Positions 1 through 7,704 of a DNA stretch of 64,000 nt are shown here, piece by piece. The position numbers were made by a program, and so were the translations under genes. A model generated the notes under the pieces. The model worked only from the letters and a program-made list of their open reading frames with translations, was not told the DNA's origin and made no database searches. Source of the stretch: Paenibacillus mendelii (lineage in GTDB: Bacteria > Bacillota > Bacilli > Paenibacillales > Paenibacillaceae); NCBI RefSeq assembly GCF_024498075.1, contig NZ_JANHOF010000001.1, positions 62,001-126,000 of the forward strand, read 5' to 3'. The number at the start of each line of letters is the position of its first letter. Position 1 is the first letter of the stretch.

Positions 1-708
1 ATCTAATTCGGGCTTATAGAGCACCTCTCCCGCATCGATCCCTATGCCATTACCGTCTCTGTAGTACTTATAGATGCCTGCAGTACCCGATAGTTCTGTA
101 TCGAAGGCGGATTCGATGCCCCCGCTCGCTTTTTTATCAAGGTCCACAAACCCGATTAACTGTGCAGCAAGACTTTCGTTCGGATAGAACCGTTTGGCCG
201 TAGGAAAGATATAAATGCCAACATCAACGTTCTTCACATTCTTTTTCTTGCTTAGCTTCTTTTGTAAGCTTTCTTTATACGCCAATACTAGCTCGGCCTT
301 CTTCTTATCGATATGAACGCCTTCCGGCCGGATATCCCTGCTGATATAATACGATCCGTTCTCTCTCTTTTTATACAATCCCTCCAACAGCTCGGTCTTA
401 TCTTTGGATAAGATCGAAGACAGCTTCCCGGCTACTTCTTCTGCCATTCCGAGCTTGATCAGGATGTCCGGATTTAAGGTCACATTATATGCAGGAACGT
501 CTCGTGACAATACAACTGAATTTCGATCGAGAATCTCCCCCCGCTGGGCAGGCAGGATCTCTGACTTCAACCAGTATTTCTGAGCCGCCGCTACATATTT
601 ATCCGCATCCACCACCTGGACCCAGAATACCTTCGCAATTAGAACGACGAATATTAGTGAAAGAAACAACCCTAAGACTAAGGAGCGCCTCTTGATCAAT
701 TTCCCCAT
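1..708 (-). CDS. Class B penicillin-binding protein, N-terminal part (cut by window edge)
   Basis: Partial gene: the first 236 codons are present and the rest lies left of the window. The start ATG at 708 is preceded by GGAGG about 11 bases away. A membrane anchor (residues about 9-29) is followed by a PBP-dimer region with the family signature LPAQRGEILDRN (around residue 52), as in SpoVD/PBP2-type transpeptidases. The catalytic SxxK domain is not in the window. By family knowledge these are septal, spore-cortex or elongation peptidoglycan transpeptidases acting outside the membrane. Which paralogue it is cannot be decided from this part. Confidence 0.85.
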   Translation of the reverse strand, partial: MGKLIKRRSLVLGLFLSLIFVVLIAKVFWVQVVDADKYVAAAQKYWLKSEILPAQRGEILDRNSVVLSRDVPAYNVTLNPDILIKLGMAEEVAGKLSSILSKDKTELLEGLYKKRENGSYYISRDIRPEGVHIDKKKAELVLAYKESLQKKLSKKKNVKNVDVGIYIFPTAKRFYPNESLAAQLIGFVDLDKKASGGIESAFDTELSGTAGIYKYYRDGNGIGIDAGEVLYKPELD

Positions 709-811
709 CGGGGTTCATTCCTCCAATCATGACAACATACTGAATTACTTGTATCTAGTATATTAGCATAATTTTGGGATTGATAGAATCGGCATTCACG
801 CGATTCCCATA

Positions 812-837
812 ACAAAAAGCCACGCATATACGTGGCC
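812..837 (-). terminator. Rho-independent terminator of the P-loop kinase gene
   Basis: GCCACG/CGTGGC inverted repeat (819-824 and 831-836), followed on the minus strand by a T run (complement of 814-818), just past the kinase stop codon. Confidence 0.6.
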
Positions 838-845
838 CTTTACAC

Positions 846-1400
846 TCAATGATCATTGTTCAATCCGGATTGAGCTGCTCTCCATTCGTCCCACTTTAGC
901 GTGACATAGCTTTGTATTTGCTCTGCTACCGCTGCGGGCGGTGTGGAAGTCGTCTCGATAATGGGCATGGGCGGATTATAGGCAGTCTCCGCATTATCTA
1001 GAAGCCACTGGGCAAATTGTTCATGCTGCTGGAGCATGTCATCGGTCCACATCGCTTTATCTTCCCGATTGCGAAGTCTCGTATTGCGCGTTGCGTCATC
1101 ACAGTGAAGATTAATGAAGCAGACATCGCTAAATTGATCATAATGATCACATTTCTGTGCATCCCAAGGCATAAACGTGCCGCATATAACCGTACCTCTA
1201 CCAGATCGAGCGACGAAATAAGCGATTCGCAGGAGCAGGTTAAATCTACCTTGATAGTCTAACGGCGTCTCGCCAAACAGATCATTATCTGTGCTGAGGA
1301 TCACAAAATCTGGCAATTGAATGCGGAGTTCTTCCATAACCGTTGTTTTCCCTACACCACTTGCACCAGTTACAATAAATAAAGGCAATTTTTGCTGCAT
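846..1400 (-). CDS. P-loop nucleoside kinase-like ATPase
   Basis: A 184-residue protein with a Walker A motif GASGVGKTT at residues 12-20 near the N-terminus and an alternating alpha/beta pattern, as in small P-loop kinases (AAA_17/AAA_33 type). The sequence NREDK near residue 111 resembles a lid region. It is monocistronic: a terminator follows at 812-837 and a separate terminated gene lies upstream. The substrate cannot be inferred. The start ATG at 1400 has GGAGG about 6 bases upstream. Confidence 0.75.
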   Translation of the reverse strand: MQQKLPLFIVTGASGVGKTTVMEELRIQLPDFVILSTDNDLFGETPLDYQGRFNLLLRIAYFVARSGRGTVICGTFMPWDAQKCDHYDQFSDVCFINLHCDDATRNTRLRNREDKAMWTDDMLQQHEQFAQWLLDNAETAYNPPMPIIETTSTPPAAVAEQIQSYVTLKWDEWRAAQSGLNNDH

Positions 1401-1610
1401 AAATGAATTCCTCCTGCTTCAGTTCTTAAAGCTATACATTGAATTCTGGCACCTCACATCACTTGGATTAGACACCTGAGGTTCAAATGGCCACATTCAA
1501 CTTCAAGGATACGTAGTATTAAACGCTTCCTATAGTCTTCTTCTAAATTTATTGTAACCTAATCGTTATTCGTTGAAAGGTAGAATATGGTTATAATAAT
1601 TGCAGAAATG

Positions 1611-1639
1611 AAAAAGGACCCGCTTCGGCGGATCCTTTT
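1611..1639 (-). terminator. glnS terminator
   Basis: Stem GGACCCGC/GCGGATCC (one mismatch) closed by a TTCG tetraloop on the plus strand, followed on the minus strand by five T. It lies directly downstream of the glnS stop codon. Confidence 0.8.
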
Positions 1640-1672
1640 GTACATTCATACCTTCGGGCAATCAGAAGTCCT

Positions 1673-3352
1673 TCACCTTTTATTCCAGGTGTCTTTCAAC
1701 GGTACAATACGATTAAACACAAGCCGGTCTCCGGTAGTGAATTTCTTGTCTACGCAAAAATAGCCATGGCGGAAAAATTGAAACTTGTGCTCAGGCCGGG
1801 CATGATCAACATAAGGCTCCAACAATACATCCTCTAAGACTACAAGAGACTCCGGATTGATTACATCCGTCCAAGCGCCGATATCGTCCTTCGGAATATC
1901 ATCATCCAGAAGCAGCTTCTCATATAGATGTACGTCAGCCTTGACCGCGTGCTCGGCTGAGACCCAATGAATCGTCCCTTTCACCTTCCGCCCCGTAAAT
2001 CCGGTACCGCTCTTCGTGAGGGGGTCATAGGTGCAGCGGAGCTCTGTATTTTCACCAGTTTCCGGGTCCTTGACGACTTCCTCACACTTGATGAAATACG
2101 CTCCCTTCAACCTGACCTCAGTATTGGGACTCAGCCGGTGGAAGCCCTTCGGCGGCTGCTCCATAAAGTCCTCCCGCTCGATATAGATGGTTCTGCTAAA
2201 AGGAACCTCTCTACTCCCTAACGCCTCGTTCTCGCTGTTGTTCTCAATCTTCAGCAGCTCCATGTCATCCTCTGGGTAGTTAGTAATAACGACCTTGAGC
2301 GGCTGTAACACAGCCATGACGCTAACGGTTTTGGCTTTCAAATCCTGCCTGAGGCAATGATCCAGCAGTGAGATGTCTACCGTACTTTGGGTTCGGATGC
2401 TGCCGATCTCCTCAATAAAGCTGTGTATGCTCTCTGGCGTGAATCCCCTCCTTCTAAAGCCGCGGAGCGTCGGAAGTCTGGGATCGTCCCAACCATCTAC
2501 GTAACCCCCTTCTACAAGCTGCCTCAGAAACCGTTTGCTCGTTACGACACCCGTCAAGCTCAATCGGCCGAACTCCCTTTGCCGCGGAGGCTCAGGGATT
2601 TCCAGCTCTTGCAGGACCCATTCATACAATGGCCTGTGATCCTTAAATTCGATGGAGCATAAGGAATAGGTGATGCCTTCTATCGCATCTTGAATGGGAT
2701 GGGCAAAATCATACATCGGATAGATGCACCAATTATTCCCTGTGCGGTAATGAGCCGCATGGATAATTCGATAAATAACGGGGTCACGCAGATTTATATT
2801 CGGCGAGCTCATATCGATTTTGGCACGAACCACCTTGGAGGAGGCTGGATAGTTACCATTCTTCATGGACTCAAAAAGAGCCAGATTCTCCTCGATTGAC
2901 CGGTCACGATACGGGCTATTAGTACCCGTCTCCGTCAATGTCCCCCGATACTCCGTTACTTCCTCCGGCGTCAAATCACAGACGTACGCCTTCCCGCGCT
3001 TGATCAATGTGACGGCCGCGTTATAGATTTCATTCGAGTAGTCTGAACCGTAATAAATATGATTTTCCGGGTCAAAGCCCAGCCACTTGATATCCTCGAT
3101 GATCGCGTTCACATACTCGATATCCTCCTTAAGAGGATTCGTATCGTCAAACCGTAAGTGAAATGTTCCATTAAACCTCTGGGCGATTGTATAATTCGTG
3201 TGAATGGCATAAGCGCTTCCGATATGAAGATAACCATTCGGCTCGGGGGGAAATCGCGTACACATGTCCCTGCCGAACCCGCCAGCTTCAAGCTCCTCAC
3301 TTATCAGTCTCAACAAAAAGTTATCGTTATGGTGCACCTTCTCATGATCCAT
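1673..3352 (-). CDS. glnS: Glutaminyl-tRNA synthetase with variant signature motifs
   Basis: 559 residues, the usual bacterial GlnRS length. It opens the class I catalytic domain with EPNGYLHIGSA (residues 37-47), contains the GlnRS-type segments LRFDDTNP and YPMYDFAHPI, and ends with the two beta-barrels of the anticodon-binding domain (GTIHWVSA). It would charge tRNA-Gln directly in the cytoplasm. Two catalytic signatures deviate from the textbook form: HIGH reads HIGS (43-46) and MSKR reads TSKR (271-274). The start ATG at 3352 follows GGAGGAG. A T-box leader lies upstream and a terminator downstream. Many Firmicutes make Gln-tRNA by the GatCAB transamidation route, so a dedicated GlnRS suggests horizontal acquisition or a second route (inference). 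Confidence 0.9.
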   Translation of the reverse strand: MDHEKVHHNDNFLLRLISEELEAGGFGRDMCTRFPPEPNGYLHIGSAYAIHTNYTIAQRFNGTFHLRFDDTNPLKEDIEYVNAIIEDIKWLGFDPENHIYYGSDYSNEIYNAAVTLIKRGKAYVCDLTPEEVTEYRGTLTETGTNSPYRDRSIEENLALFESMKNGNYPASSKVVRAKIDMSSPNINLRDPVIYRIIHAAHYRTGNNWCIYPMYDFAHPIQDAIEGITYSLCSIEFKDHRPLYEWVLQELEIPEPPRQREFGRLSLTGVVTSKRFLRQLVEGGYVDGWDDPRLPTLRGFRRRGFTPESIHSFIEEIGSIRTQSTVDISLLDHCLRQDLKAKTVSVMAVLQPLKVVITNYPEDDMELLKIENNSENEALGSREVPFSRTIYIEREDFMEQPPKGFHRLSPNTEVRLKGAYFIKCEEVVKDPETGENTELRCTYDPLTKSGTGFTGRKVKGTIHWVSAEHAVKADVHLYEKLLLDDDIPKDDIGAWTDVINPESLVVLEDVLLEPYVDHARPEHKFQFFRHGYFCVDKKFTTGDRLVFNRIVPLKDTWNKR

Positions 3353-3395
3353 TGCCGGCTCCTCCTAATGAACGTGATATGGGGTAAATCAGCAC

Positions 3396-3685
3396 AAAAA
3401 AAACTTCACCTCCAAGACCTCATGTCTTGGGGACGAAATTTTCGCGGTACCACCCCAGGTTCATTAATATGTCGCCATATTAACCTCTTCAAGTACGGCA
3501 TTGCAGGGAATGCTTATACTCTAGCTCTATAACGGGAGCTCCCGTCATGGCATCCCCAGTGAAGGTTCCGACATGCTGCTCAGAGACTTGGTTCGGGAAG
3601 AAGTTCTTTGCTCCTTTTCAGCTGCCGGAGCTCTCTGTACAAGAACGTTCTTCCCTACTCTTCTCATCATCGCGTTTGATTATTG
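3396..3685 (-). promoter_or_regulatory. T-box leader of glnS, probable specifier CAA (Gln)
   Basis: The minus-strand leader carries the conserved T-box sequence GGGTGGTACCGCG (complement of 3443-3456). A Stem I has the AGTA box at 3656-3659 on its 5' side and GAAC then CAA (complement of 3588-3590) on its 3' side, an apical GCTG motif, and a GGGAAG/CTTCCC stem. A terminator hairpin CCCCAAGAC/GTCTTGGAGG follows, with eight T (complement of 3396-3403). The CAA codon at the specifier position matches glutamine, agreeing with the gene controlled. Uncharged tRNA-Gln would favour antitermination. Confidence 0.88.
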
Positions 3686-3701
3686 CTTATATGATAACAA
3701 A

Positions 3702-3992
3702 TCATTCCCTTTTAAGTAAACCGTTATTCTCGGGGTGGTTATAAAAATAGACTTGCCCCGCGGTCTGCGCTAAGATTTCGTCCTTAAAGTACACACCTGA
3801 ATCATCGTCGATTCCATACCCCAGCAATAGATTGGTCTTAGTAAGAGCTGCTCGTAAGTTCTTATCTTCGTTCCACTTCGAGAAGTGAACACTTATCACA
3901 CAATGACTTATCAAGCCTAACCCTTGTAAGAAGAGATGTTCATTCTTTCTATTGTCGATTGGCGGGATCACGCACACTTCTGGACTTATTAA
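3702..3992 (-). pseudogene. Peptidase S51 (dipeptidase E-like), C-terminal fragment
   Basis: The C-terminal 95 or so codons of a peptidase-E-type serine peptidase, including segment LGLISHCVISVHFSKWNED and a stop at 3702. It has no start of its own. The matching N-terminal part lies at 13713-14097, beyond the composite transposon. Joining 14097-13713 to 3985-3702 gives 669 nt (222 codons plus stop) in one frame, close to the 229 residues of E. coli PepE. It lies upstream of the glnS T-box in the ancestral arrangement. Confidence 0.85.
3986..3992. repeat. Target site duplication TTATTAA, left end of composite transposon
   Basis: TTATTAA immediately precedes the left IS end CTTGAGT. The same 7 bp follows the outer right IS end at 13713-13719. 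Removing one copy plus the element restores the peptidase frame. Confidence 0.88.
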
Positions 3993-5455
3993 CTTGAGTG
4001 TTGTGAAAATATTGTTGTCGATAAAGTCCGGTTAAAGCCAGGATATTAGAAGCTTCGTCGAATGATTAAACAGAAAAAGGACATCGCCCTTGGATAGAGA
4101 AATTGTTGTTCACCACAAACACAATTTCCAAGAAAAGGAGATGTCCCAATCTCATGGTATCCCTCTACTTGCCTATCGTCAAGTTCATTTTAGCCTTGAA
4201 GCTGGAATTATCTAAACCGCAGCTTGGTCATTTGTTTACCCTCGTTCACGGCATCATTCTTTGTGCCGGACGTAAAAATATTACGCAAATTCAGCAAACT
4301 GCTAGAGGAGATCGCCACCTCAGTAATGTCACGAATTTTTTGAACCATTCGCCATGGTGCGTCAATCGCATGCAGCGCCGACGCATGCAGTTCGTAATGG
4401 ATAAGATTCGCGCGAAACATGCAAAAAGTGGTGACTCTCGGCAACTCGTATTCTTCATCGTGGATGACACGTGTTGTAAGAAGGAGACTTCAACGAAGAA
4501 GATGGAAGCCCTCAGTTTTCAATATTCACACGAAGCTGGAAAATCCGTCTGGTGCCACTGCGTTGTCACTGCTCACGTTGTAAGCGAAGGAAGTTCTTAT
4601 GCATGGGATTTCCGTCCTTATTACCGTGAAGAATATTGCGATGAACACCGTTTGGCATTTAAGAGTAAGAACGATCTTGCTCTTGAAATGATCGAGGCCT
4701 TCCCAACTACGCCAGACGATCAGGTCTACGTCCTCATGGATTGCTGGTACACCAGTGAAAAGGTCATCAATGCTTGTAATCGCAAGGGATTTAATGTGAT
4801 CGCTGCTGTAAAGGCAAACCGGCTGATCTGCATAAGCGGTGTAACGATTTCTATGGCTGATTTCACTGTCCAGTATCTCCGCAAGTCTGACCTACGCTCC
4901 GTTACGGTGGAAAGTCAGGGAACGTACTGGATTTATGAATATGAAGGACCATTAAGCGAAATGGAAAACGTCAAAGCTTTACTGTCTTGGAAAGAGGAGT
5001 ACGCCGATTCGAGCAAACCTCAAGTTTGTCTCTTGTGTACGGATTTAAGCTTGGATCTCGTTACGATCCAACGTTATTATCATGTACGCTGGAACATCGA
5101 AACCGGCTATCGCTATTTCAAAAAACTGTTAGGTTTTGACCAATATCAGTTGCTCTCATTTGAAGGTATTCAGCGATTTTGGGCGATCCAGTATCTGACG
5201 CAGAACTTCTTGGAATCTCAGCGTCACCACTGGATGAAGGACAACAAGCACCTTACACTTGGAGATGTGGTGTACAGAATCCGGCAAGCGTATTTCGGGC
5301 AGATCATCGTTTACGTTTATCAGCAAGCCCTAGAGAAAAAGCCGCTATTCGACATCCTTAAGCATCTCAAGATACCTGCCTGAGCAACCGAGTTCCCCAT
5401 CCTACTACAAGTCTGTCCTTTTTCGAAAGTCTCGTCGGAAATCGCAATACTCAAG
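3993..5455 (+). mobile_element. IS4-superfamily element, left copy (intact)
   Basis: 1463 bp with terminal inverted repeats CTTGAGTGTTG (left) and CAATACTCAAG (right), matching at 10 of 11 positions. It carries one intact transposase gene. TTATTAA lies on both sides (3986-3992 and 5456-5462), so this copy on its own also looks like a simple insertion with a 7-bp duplication. Confidence 0.85.
4154..5383 (+). CDS. IS4-superfamily transposase (intact)
   Basis: A 409-residue DDE transposase. The catalytic aspartates lie in VDDTCC and VLMDCWYTS, and the glutamate lies in the YREK signature Y-2-R-3-E-6-K (YHVRWNIETGYRYFK), which defines the IS4 superfamily. It would cut and join the IS ends. The start ATG at 4154 was chosen because it matches the start of the right copy at 12412 and the coding similarity begins there. 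An upstream in-frame ATG at 4103 lies in a region where the two copies differ by an indel. AAGGAGA precedes the start. Confidence 0.88.
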   Translation: MVSLYLPIVKFILALKLELSKPQLGHLFTLVHGIILCAGRKNITQIQQTARGDRHLSNVTNFLNHSPWCVNRMQRRRMQFVMDKIRAKHAKSGDSRQLVFFIVDDTCCKKETSTKKMEALSFQYSHEAGKSVWCHCVVTAHVVSEGSSYAWDFRPYYREEYCDEHRLAFKSKNDLALEMIEAFPTTPDDQVYVLMDCWYTSEKVINACNRKGFNVIAAVKANRLICISGVTISMADFTVQYLRKSDLRSVTVESQGTYWIYEYEGPLSEMENVKALLSWKEEYADSSKPQVCLLCTDLSLDLVTIQRYYHVRWNIETGYRYFKKLLGFDQYQLLSFEGIQRFWAIQYLTQNFLESQRHHWMKDNKHLTLGDVVYRIRQAYFGQIIVYVYQQALEKKPLFDILKHLKIPA

Positions 5456-5825
5456 TTATTAAATCCTTTTCAACCCACCAATGTAATTCAATTTCATTTT
5501 CATCCTTAATTTCATCCGGTACTCTAACAGTGTAAAATGGTAAATTGTTATATTTTGTTTTGAAATTAAAATGTAAATAAACTTTGCCGCTGTCCATATA
5601 TTTCTTCTCACCAGCGAATCTTAACCAGTTTTCAAAATGATTGCTGACCAACAAGCTTATGATCTGATTTACTAACCACTTGGTAGCTACTGTGCTTTGA
5701 TATCTTGTATCATTCTTTTTATCTTCTGTTTTTGTCCATTTTATCAATACATTATTGATCTCGTGAAAATCTATGACTGATACAGTATGTAAGCTTGAAT
5801 AGTTATCTGTTGGATATCCCCTTTA
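5451..5825 (-). pseudogene. Unrecognised ORF, truncated at both ends
   Basis: An open frame of about 124 codons. It is open back to a stop codon near 5825 without a convincing start; the first usable TTG is at 5747. It terminates inside the IS: the last residues LIT-stop are coded by TTATTAA plus the IS end, exactly as in the peptidase fragment at 13713. It therefore looks like the remains of a gene interrupted by this IS in an earlier location. The sequence is rich in aromatic and charged residues (segment GKVYLHFNFKTKYNN). No family was recognised. Confidence 0.5.
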
Positions 5826-5885
5826 CCTTCTACGATCTACATCTGAATGTTTATTCAAACCTTCTACTGATTTTCTCCAGTGGTT

Positions 5886-6174
5886 ATAAGTTATTGCGAA
5901 AGAACTGGATATTCGCGAACACACCGCGCGGTGCAACGGCAAGTGCGGTCATCTACAGCATCGTCGAAACGGCGAAGGAGAACAACTTAAATCCACTCAA
6001 CTATTTGACCTATCTATTTGAGACGCTACCCCAATTGCCGGATTTCCGTGATGAGGAAGCGATTGACCGTTTGCTTCCATGGTCCCAAACGCTGCCGCTG
6101 ATGTGTCGCGTATTCAAAAAATAGACTAATCTGGTCCTCATCTGATTTCTAGGTGGGGACTATTTTTCGCTTAC
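5886..6174 (+). mobile_element. IS66-family remnant: transposase C-terminus and right end
   Basis: From about 5886 to the stop at 6124 the frame encodes the C-terminus of an IS66 TnpC transposase (RKNWIFANTPRG ... RLLPWSQTLP). Fifty bases later comes the IS66 terminal repeat GGTGGGGAC...CGCTTAC ending at 6174. The N-terminal three quarters of the transposase are absent; the upstream part of the open frame (from 5795) is unrelated. A non-functional relic. Confidence 0.82.
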
Positions 6175-6203
6175 ATAATGCCTTTCTCGTTCTTTTCATC
6201 CAA
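6174..6203 (-). repeat. 30-bp copy of the ABC ATPase gene interior, abutting the IS66 end
   Basis: CATAATGCCTTTCTCGTTCT and the following 10 bases are identical to 7156-7185, inside the ABC ATPase gene (codons around LDEKNEKGIMD). Similarity stops at 6203. It abuts the IS66 terminal repeat. Confidence 0.85.
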
Positions 6204-6365
6204 GTTTAGGCACAATTCAACCGACTCGCTGCTTTAGATTCCATACATAGTCACCTGTAAGGTTGATGTGTTCCCATCCTAACGGAGAGAGAAGCTAAGC
6301 GGAACACATCTACTACAGCTTTTGGTGATAATCAAGAATTAGTTGAACTGGAAGTTGCTGCCGTA
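6204..6365. other. Intergenic spacer with an inverted repeat
   Basis: No gene seen. GATGTGTTCC (6265-6274) and GGAACACATC (6301-6310) form a perfect 10-bp inverted repeat with a 26-base loop. No T run follows, so it is not a convincing terminator. Confidence 0.35.
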
Positions 6366-6908
6366 TTATTCGCTCCCTTTAAGAATGTGTTCGCAGGAGG
6401 CGCCCGCCTTCCTTATATCTTCTACTGATGCGCTAAGCTTGGATATGCCTTCGAACGAAGTTCCCCCGTCGCTGAAATCTGGATCGGGAAAATCGGTTAT
6501 GCCATAGTTGCGCATACATTTGGTATATGTAAATGCGGCTTCTTTCGTAATATTAGGCGGCTTTTGCATGGGCTCGCTACTCCCGAAAAGCTTGTCTCGC
6601 ACATCCTGAGCGATAGAGGAAATTTGATCGATAAAAACATATCCGGACGTTTCGTCCTTAAGCGGGATGTCAGTGCTAGATACACTTAGAATCGCAAGCA
6701 TAAAAAGAACTGCTACCACGACGATGCGCGCCCATCGTAAAATTCGGGCATTTTTTATGAGCCGGCCCAACGGCAGTATGATGATTGCAGCCGCACATAT
6801 AAGCATGGCTCCGGCGCCAATCTTTCCCGCTATGAGCAATGCGACGCCAAGGATACTTAAGATCAGTACAAACGCCCACTTTATAAATACCAGTACGGTA
6901 TGTTTCAT
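6366..6908 (-). CDS. Membrane protein with C-terminal CMR/FPDP cysteine domain
   Basis: 180 residues. Three hydrophobic segments (about 6-28, 31-48 and 60-77) are followed by a soluble, presumably extracytoplasmic tail. The tail contains YTKCMRNYGITDFPDPDF and a second cysteine in GASCEHIL. The CMR..G..DFPDPD motif with a distant paired Cys resembles a small domain found on actinobacterial lipoproteins beside MacB-type ABC transporters (from memory of the motif). It is last in the permease-ATPase-this gene order, which supports an accessory role in the exporter. The start ATG at 6908 has AAGGAGGG. The two cysteines could form a disulfide or bind a ligand; function unknown. Confidence 0.6.
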   Translation of the reverse strand: MKHTVLVFIKWAFVLILSILGVALLIAGKIGAGAMLICAAAIIILPLGRLIKNARILRWARIVVVAVLFMLAILSVSSTDIPLKDETSGYVFIDQISSIAQDVRDKLFGSSEPMQKPPNITKEAAFTYTKCMRNYGITDFPDPDFSDGGTSFEGISKLSASVEDIRKAGASCEHILKGSE

Positions 6909-7029
6909 ATTTGAAGGCCCTCCTTATAAGCTGCTTCTATTTTTCTTAAATGAATTTGAATTCAAGTTAATTGTATCTATTAATGGACTCATCTTCAATT
7001 TGTAAGCAACCGCCCCTCTGCAATAACAA

Positions 7030-7692
7030 CTATCTTCGACTCAAGCTGCCATTTCTAATTTCCATAACAACATCCGCATATTCCGTAACGGAAGCCGAGT
7101 GGGTAACAAGGATGACGCATTTGCCTTCAATGTGAGCTAAATTCCGCACTATGTCCATAATGCCTTTCTCGTTCTTTTCATCCAATTTGCCTGTGGGTTC
7201 GTCTGCAATGATAAGGATCGGGTTGTAGGACAAGCTGCGTGCTATGGCAACCCTTTGTTGCTCTCCGCCAGATAGTTTTAAGACTTTGCGATCCGCTTTT
7301 TCTTTGTCGATCCCAACCTTCGCCAATAGCACGTAAGCGAGCTGGCTTTTACCTTTTACCTTGTTCCCGCCAAGTTGGATGGACAGCATTACGTTTTCCG
7401 CCGCCGTATCTGCTAGCAATAAGTTGTAGCTTTGGAAGATGACGCCGATTTTATTGGAACGATAGCGGTCCTTGTTCATGTGCTTAATATCTTTGCCTTG
7501 ATAGGCAATAACACCGGATGAGCTGCTTGTAAGACCTGCAATAAGAGAGAGCAGAGTCGTCTTGCCCGACCCCGATTCCCCAACGATTGCACACACTTTT
7601 CCATCTTCGAAATCGGCGGATATGTGGTTTAACACCTTTTTTTCATTGCCTCTATAGGTAAACGAAACCTCTTTCATGGATAGTACCGTCAT
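7030..7692 (-). CDS. ABC transporter ATP-binding protein (MacB/LolD type)
   Basis: 220 residues, typical of stand-alone ATPases paired with FtsX/MacB permeases. Walker A GESGSGKTT (38-46), signature LSGGEQQR (about 139), Walker B ILIIADEPTGKLDE and H-loop VTHS are all intact. It would power export of a peptide, lipid or antibiotic, or signalling by the adjacent permease. ATG at 7692 follows GGGGGAG, and 12 bases separate it from the permease stop. The partner permease gene is frameshifted, so the complex may be non-functional. Confidence 0.88.
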   Translation of the reverse strand: MTVLSMKEVSFTYRGNEKKVLNHISADFEDGKVCAIVGESGSGKTTLLSLIAGLTSSSSGVIAYQGKDIKHMNKDRYRSNKIGVIFQSYNLLLADTAAENVMLSIQLGGNKVKGKSQLAYVLLAKVGIDKEKADRKVLKLSGGEQQRVAIARSLSYNPILIIADEPTGKLDEKNEKGIMDIVRNLAHIEGKCVILVTHSASVTEYADVVMEIRNGSLSRR

Positions 7693-7704
7693 CTTGTTCT
7701 CCCC

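Noticed and set aside
1401..1610. Small gene between glnS and the P-loop kinase
   Set aside because: No frame with a start, ribosome site and protein-like composition was found on either strand.
3158..3532. Plus-strand ORF over the glnS start and T-box
   Set aside because: It overlaps glnS and the T-box, has no ribosome site, and resembles no protein.
6263..6312. Terminator formed by GATGTGTTCC/GGAACACATC
   Set aside because: Long loop and no T run on either strand; kept only as an inverted repeat.
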